A stretch of DNA of 64,000 bases from the NCBI GenBank assembly GCA_964619265.1, contig CAZUCE010000003.1:62001-126000 (forward strand). Reading direction: 5' to 3'. The notes under the pieces are model-generated. The model had not been told where the DNA came from. It ran no database searches and saw nothing but the letters and a program-made list of their open reading frames with translations. Positions within the stretch are counted from its first letter, which is position 1. The number at the start of each line of letters is the position of its first letter. Of this stretch, positions 61,055 through 64,000 are shown in pieces. Source of the stretch: CAZUCE01 sp964619265 (GTDB lineage Bacteria; Planctomycetota; UBA1135; GCA-002686595). Made by a program: the position numbers and the translations under genes.

Positions 61055-62154
61055 GGCTTCACCTCCCGAGATTCGAGTTGCGGCGTCGGAAGTAGCTGCA
61101 CTGGGGTTCGCGCCAGGAAATCGATCCACTCGCGACGCACGGCTGGCGCCTCGAAGTCCGCCAGTCGAGCCAACTCCAAGACCAGCTGTTCCGTGGAGAC
61201 GCGTTCAGATTCTCTGACGCGCTCGAGTTTCTCTGCCAGACTGCGTTCGAGTTCAGCTCGTTCGCCGGCGCGCGCGACGGCGTACTGATCGGCCTTCGCG
61301 CGTGCTTGGATCTCCTTGGCCTCTGCTTCGAGTAGCGCGCGTTCGAGCTTGGCGGCGAGTTCTTGATCGCGCAGCTCTTCCTGACGCACCGCCGCCGCAA
61401 GGTCGGCATCAAGCGAGGCTTGAGCAGCGTCCAAATCGCCGCCCAGACGCTCCGCTTCTTGCTCCAGCACCTTGCGAGCCTCGATCGCCTTCTCGTACGT
61501 GCGATCGAATTGGGGCTTGGGAGTCGAGACACCCAGCAGTTCGAGGCCTAGCGGATCGAGAAGCTCCGCCAGTCGCTCGCGCCCGGCGGCCTTCGCGTCC
61601 TCAAGTCGATTTGCTGATGCGCTCTCGTTCGGCTCGAGTCGTCCGAATTCATCGCGCAGCACGGGGCGCGCCAAAGCTCGAATCCACTCGGCCGCCTGAT
61701 CGCCAGCTCGGTCGCCGACCTCAGAGAGCAATTCGCTCGATTCAGGACGTACGCGGTAGCGCACGCCGGCATCTGCGAACCAAAACTCCGAACCATCCAC
61801 CGAACGTACGGTGAGGCGATCGCTGCGATCGAGCCCCTCGGTCAGCTCGCCATTCATCAACAGCTCGCGATCCTGTTTGTCGAGAACGGTCACCGACTGC
61901 AGCCAGGGCAACACCAGGTGAATCCCGGGCTGGGTGATGCGTTCGGTAGCGCCCCCGAAGGCTGAACGGCGCACGGCGACCTGGGAGGGAGCGAGCTCTA
62001 GCCAAAGGGGCTGGCCCGCTCTGCGGCCGGCCAGCCACAGCGCAACCGGCAGACTGAGAAGGAACAGAAGGCCGAACGCGAACACGCGGCGCGGGCGTAG
62101 CCGGCCAGGGGGTTTCCGGGGCGGGGGTTTCCGGGGCGAGGGAGATTCGGACAT
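61051..62154 (-). CDS. SPFH/Band 7-like membrane protein, first of pair
   Basis: The protein has 367 residues from ATG 62154. It starts with a basic proline-rich tail, then one membrane helix (VFAFGLLFLLSLPVALWLAG), and a Band 7-like domain at about 45-240 (GIHLVLPWLQSVTVLDKQDRE, VDGSEFWFADAGVRYRVRP). A coiled coil follows (ARKVLEQEAERLGGDLDAAQ to AELERSLAEKLERVRES). It resembles HflK/HflC in layout but is more divergent than its partner. The two genes probably encode a heteromeric membrane ring. Confidence 0.75.
   Translation of the reverse strand: MSESPSPRKPPPRKPPGRLRPRRVFAFGLLFLLSLPVALWLAGRRAGQPLWLELAPSQVAVRRSAFGGATERITQPGIHLVLPWLQSVTVLDKQDRELLMNGELTEGLDRSDRLTVRSVDGSEFWFADAGVRYRVRPESSELLSEVGDRAGDQAAEWIRALARPVLRDEFGRLEPNESASANRLEDAKAAGRERLAELLDPLGLELLGVSTPKPQFDRTYEKAIEARKVLEQEAERLGGDLDAAQASLDADLAAAVRQEELRDQELAAKLERALLEAEAKEIQARAKADQYAVARAGERAELERSLAEKLERVRESERVSTEQLVLELARLADFEAPAVRREWIDFLARTPVQLLPTPQLESREVKP
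62106..62136 (-). repeat. Short tandem repeat encoding PRKPP in the SPFH leader
   Basis: Two adjacent near-identical 15-bp copies, GGGGGTTTCCGGGGC, at the start of the first SPFH gene encode the proline-rich stretch KPPPRKPP. The unit is in frame, so copy number could vary. Confidence 0.6.
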
Positions 62155-62372
62155 CGGAGAATCCGTGGAAGAAGGCAAACCCAAGGAGGGGGACCAGCGA
62201 CTTTTGAACCCTAGGCGGCCCATGTTCTTGGGGCCACGACAACCCAGTGGGGTTACGGGGGTGTGACTTGTGCCAAGGCGGCTATCCTGTTCGCCTGCCA
62301 ACTCGCTCCGAGAAGGCGCAAGGCTCTTCGAAGGGCTCGCTGAATCGTTCGCTCCCCCACCTCCCTGCTTTG

Positions 62373-63719
62373 ATGGTGCCTCCTACCGACGAGCCGTCCA
62401 CCTCGGGCAAGACCAAACGCATCGCACGCGAGATTCAACGCGAGAGCGCCTACCGCGGCGTCTCGGGCGTCGTGCTCGAAGCCATGAAGCTCGGCTTTAC
62501 CGCCGGACATCCAGATTGGGCCAATCTCGCGCAGGGCGAGCCGGAGAGCCGTTCCCTCGAAGGAGCTCCATCGCGCATCGAGTCGATCGAGTTGGAACCC
62601 GAGGATCACGCCTACGGCCCCCTCGAAGGAACGCTCGAACTTCGCACGGCGATCGCGAATTCAGCAAACCGGCTCTACCGCAAGGACAAGGGTTCCCAGT
62701 ACGGCCCCGAGAACGTCGCCGTCGCTCAGGGTGGAAGACTCTGCCTCGCTCGAGCGCTCCACGCCCTTGAGGGCCGCCACCTCGCCTACACTCGACCGGG
62801 GTACCCGGCCTGGAATGAACAGCTCGCGCTGCACGCGGCCCGCCTTCAGCCGATTGCGTTCTCAACCAGCGCCGACGACGGCTTTCGAATCAACCCGGAA
62901 CGGCTGGCTCAAGAGATCGAGGACAAGCGCATCCGCTCCTTCCTATTCTCGAATCCCTGCGACCCCAGTGGACGGGTCCTCGAGGACGACGAGCAAATCC
63001 AGTTGGTGCGAATCTCGCGCGAGCGCGGCACCGTGCTGCTGGCCGAAGAGCCCACTTGCCACTACGTGTATCAAGAAGACGGGAACCCGGCGGAAGCCCC
63101 GAGTTCGATCGCTCGCCACGTGGAAGACGTCGAGAAGGATCCGATCTTGATCTTCGATGGGCTCTCGAAGAACTATCGCTATCCAGGCTGGCGAATCGGC
63201 TGGACCCTAGGGCCCTCCTCGTGGATCGAGCGCATCACCGCTGCGGCGATCCCCCTCGACGGCGGCCCCTCACGGCCCATCCAACGCGCAGCCGCCCAGG
63301 TGCTCGAGCCCCAGCGGGCCGACGCCGAACGCGAGGCCTCCGTGCGGCACTTCGCCAAGAAACGCGAGCTGATGCTCAAGCGCCTCGATCAGATGGGAAT
63401 ACGCGTCCCCTGCCCGCCGCGGGGCGGTTTCTACGTGTTCGGGGATCTGTCCGAACTCCCTGAGCCCTTCTGCAGCGCCGAAAGCTTCTTCCGGCGGGCT
63501 CTGCAGAAGCGGGTGGTCACTGTTCCGGGCCGGTCCTTCGATGTGGATCCCGGAGCCGGAAACTCGCGATCCCAAGAGGGAGCCTCTGACGAGGTCCGCG
63601 GGGGACACGAATCCACCTCGCCCTACGAAAACTGGATGCGGTTCTCCTTTGCGCCGTCGATCGACCACCTTCGAATGGGGCTCGATCGACTGGCGAAGAT
63701 GATTCGCGAGTCCGCCTGA
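62373..63719 (+). CDS. Class I/II PLP-dependent aminotransferase
   Basis: The 448-residue enzyme has the fold-type I pattern of aspartate aminotransferase relatives. Marks are NLAQGEPE (N-terminal arm), HAYGPLEGTLELRTAIA, LFSNPCDPSGRVLEDDE (the NPxNPTG-like segment), the PLP lysine K266 in FDGLSKNYRYPGWRIGW, and GGFYVFGDLSELPEPF. The donor and acceptor cannot be assigned. A hydrophilic insert of about 25 residues near position 400 (DPGAGNSRSQEGASDEVRGG) is unusual. ATG 62373 was chosen over earlier starts. Confidence 0.85.
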   Translation: MVPPTDEPSTSGKTKRIAREIQRESAYRGVSGVVLEAMKLGFTAGHPDWANLAQGEPESRSLEGAPSRIESIELEPEDHAYGPLEGTLELRTAIANSANRLYRKDKGSQYGPENVAVAQGGRLCLARALHALEGRHLAYTRPGYPAWNEQLALHAARLQPIAFSTSADDGFRINPERLAQEIEDKRIRSFLFSNPCDPSGRVLEDDEQIQLVRISRERGTVLLAEEPTCHYVYQEDGNPAEAPSSIARHVEDVEKDPILIFDGLSKNYRYPGWRIGWTLGPSSWIERITAAAIPLDGGPSRPIQRAAAQVLEPQRADAEREASVRHFAKKRELMLKRLDQMGIRVPCPPRGGFYVFGDLSELPEPFCSAESFFRRALQKRVVTVPGRSFDVDPGAGNSRSQEGASDEVRGGHESTSPYENWMRFSFAPSIDHLRMGLDRLAKMIRESA

Positions 63720-63742
63720 GAAGCCGTGGGGATTGCGCCGGG

Positions 63743-63756
63743 TTGCCGGCCGGCAA
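63743..63756. repeat. Perfect 14-bp palindrome between convergent genes
   Basis: TTGCCGGCCGGCAA lies 23 bases after the aminotransferase stop and before the stop of the convergent LuxR-type gene. It may act as a two-way terminator hairpin or be an operator; no T tract follows. Confidence 0.4.
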
Positions 63757-63791
63757 TCCGCAGTCTTCTTCAGGCAGACGCCGCGCAGTCG

Positions 63792-64000
63792 TCAGGTTCC
63801 AGGCTCAGGAGCCTGTTCAGGCTTGCCCTCGCCGGCAAGGATCGCGAGCTTGACCAGGGAAGCCACCGAACGACATTCACACTTGCGCATGAGGTTGGCG
63901 CGGTGCGCTTCGATCGTCTTGATGCTGACACCCAATGCCTCCGACATGCGCTTGTTGGAGTAACCCTCAAGCACGAAGCCGAGCACCTGCCGTTCACGAC
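63792..64000 (-). CDS. LuxR-type (NarL/FixJ) response regulator, C-terminal fragment at window edge
   Basis: Only the last 68 codons are in the window; the gene continues beyond 64000. They encode a LuxR helix-turn-helix: RERQVLGFVLEGYSNKRMSE, then ALGVSIKTIEAHRANLMRKC as the recognition region, and a final hydrophobic helix (VASLVKLAILAGE). The missing N-terminal part is normally a receiver domain. Confidence 0.85.
   Translation of the reverse strand, partial: RERQVLGFVLEGYSNKRMSEALGVSIKTIEAHRANLMRKCECRSVASLVKLAILAGEGKPEQAPEPGT

Noticed and set aside
1..64000. tRNA, rRNA, CRISPR arrays, insertion sequences and attachment sites
   Set aside because: No cloverleaf, ribosomal, regularly spaced repeat-spacer or transposase pattern was seen by eye. 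Faint cases could be missed without a covariance-model or HMM search.

Overview
The window is about 64 kb of GC-rich bacterial chromosome, densely packed with genes and without visible rRNA, tRNA, CRISPR, prophage or transposase genes. Several features suggest a member of the Planctomycetota, probably a marine lineage: a very large Ser/Thr kinase with DWG in place of DFG and a WD40-type C-terminus, many secreted lipoproteins and beta-propeller proteins, sulfatase-fold lipoproteins, an EF-P paralogue with the PTARG loop, and secreted proteins that end in a Gly/Pro-rich module of a kind I associate with this phylum. The phylum is an inference from protein style; no marker gene was searched.

Layout. 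1-5.6 kb (minus): a secreted metzincin-like metalloprotease and a polytopic membrane protein with a spermidine-synthase-like domain. 5.9-10.8 kb (plus): FKBP lipoprotein, Smr domain protein, homocysteine methyltransferase, a two-component system and a methyltransferase, with close spacing and 4-nt overlaps. 10.9-16 kb: a patatin lipase converging on a sulfatase-fold lipoprotein and a secreted HExxH protein. 16.2-24 kb (plus): GNAT acetyltransferase, the 1468-residue kinase, a predicted outer-membrane barrel and a DUF72 protein. 24-33 kb (minus): a cupredoxin-like protein, a glycosyltransferase, then a tight cluster miaE-like / algI-like / algX-like / HExxH protein / YihY-BrkB / acylphosphatase-like, which may O-acetylate an exported polymer. 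33-37 kb: a glyoxalase-fold protein and two secreted propeller proteins.

37-47 kb: cobalamin adenosyltransferase divergent from an MBL-fold hydrolase, a lone receiver, two membrane-associated unknowns, a GntR/ABC export cassette, a TrmJ-like methylase, a degenerate sulfatase-like lipoprotein and a threonine dehydratase. 47-54.3 kb: PhoB/PhoR-like pair, tRNA-dihydrouridine synthase, arginine decarboxylase, SlyD-like PPIase, a queuosine-precursor-type transporter and an unknown helical protein. 54.4-59.5 kb: an EfpL-type elongation factor with HIT and Fpg genes, asparaginase, and an oxidoreductase/sugar isomerase pair. 59.5-64 kb: two tandem SPFH proteins with a small membrane protein, an aminotransferase, and a LuxR-type regulator cut off by the window end.

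The most unusual non-coding signal is a pair of elaborate palindromic elements at 44211-44279 and 54313-54441. They share an identical 18-bp core; the second is a perfect 43-bp inverted repeat enclosing two further perfect hairpins. They look like members of a dispersed palindromic repeat family. Ten gene junctions use 4-nt stop/start overlaps of ATGA, GTGA or TTGA type; these fix many start codons and imply much translational coupling.
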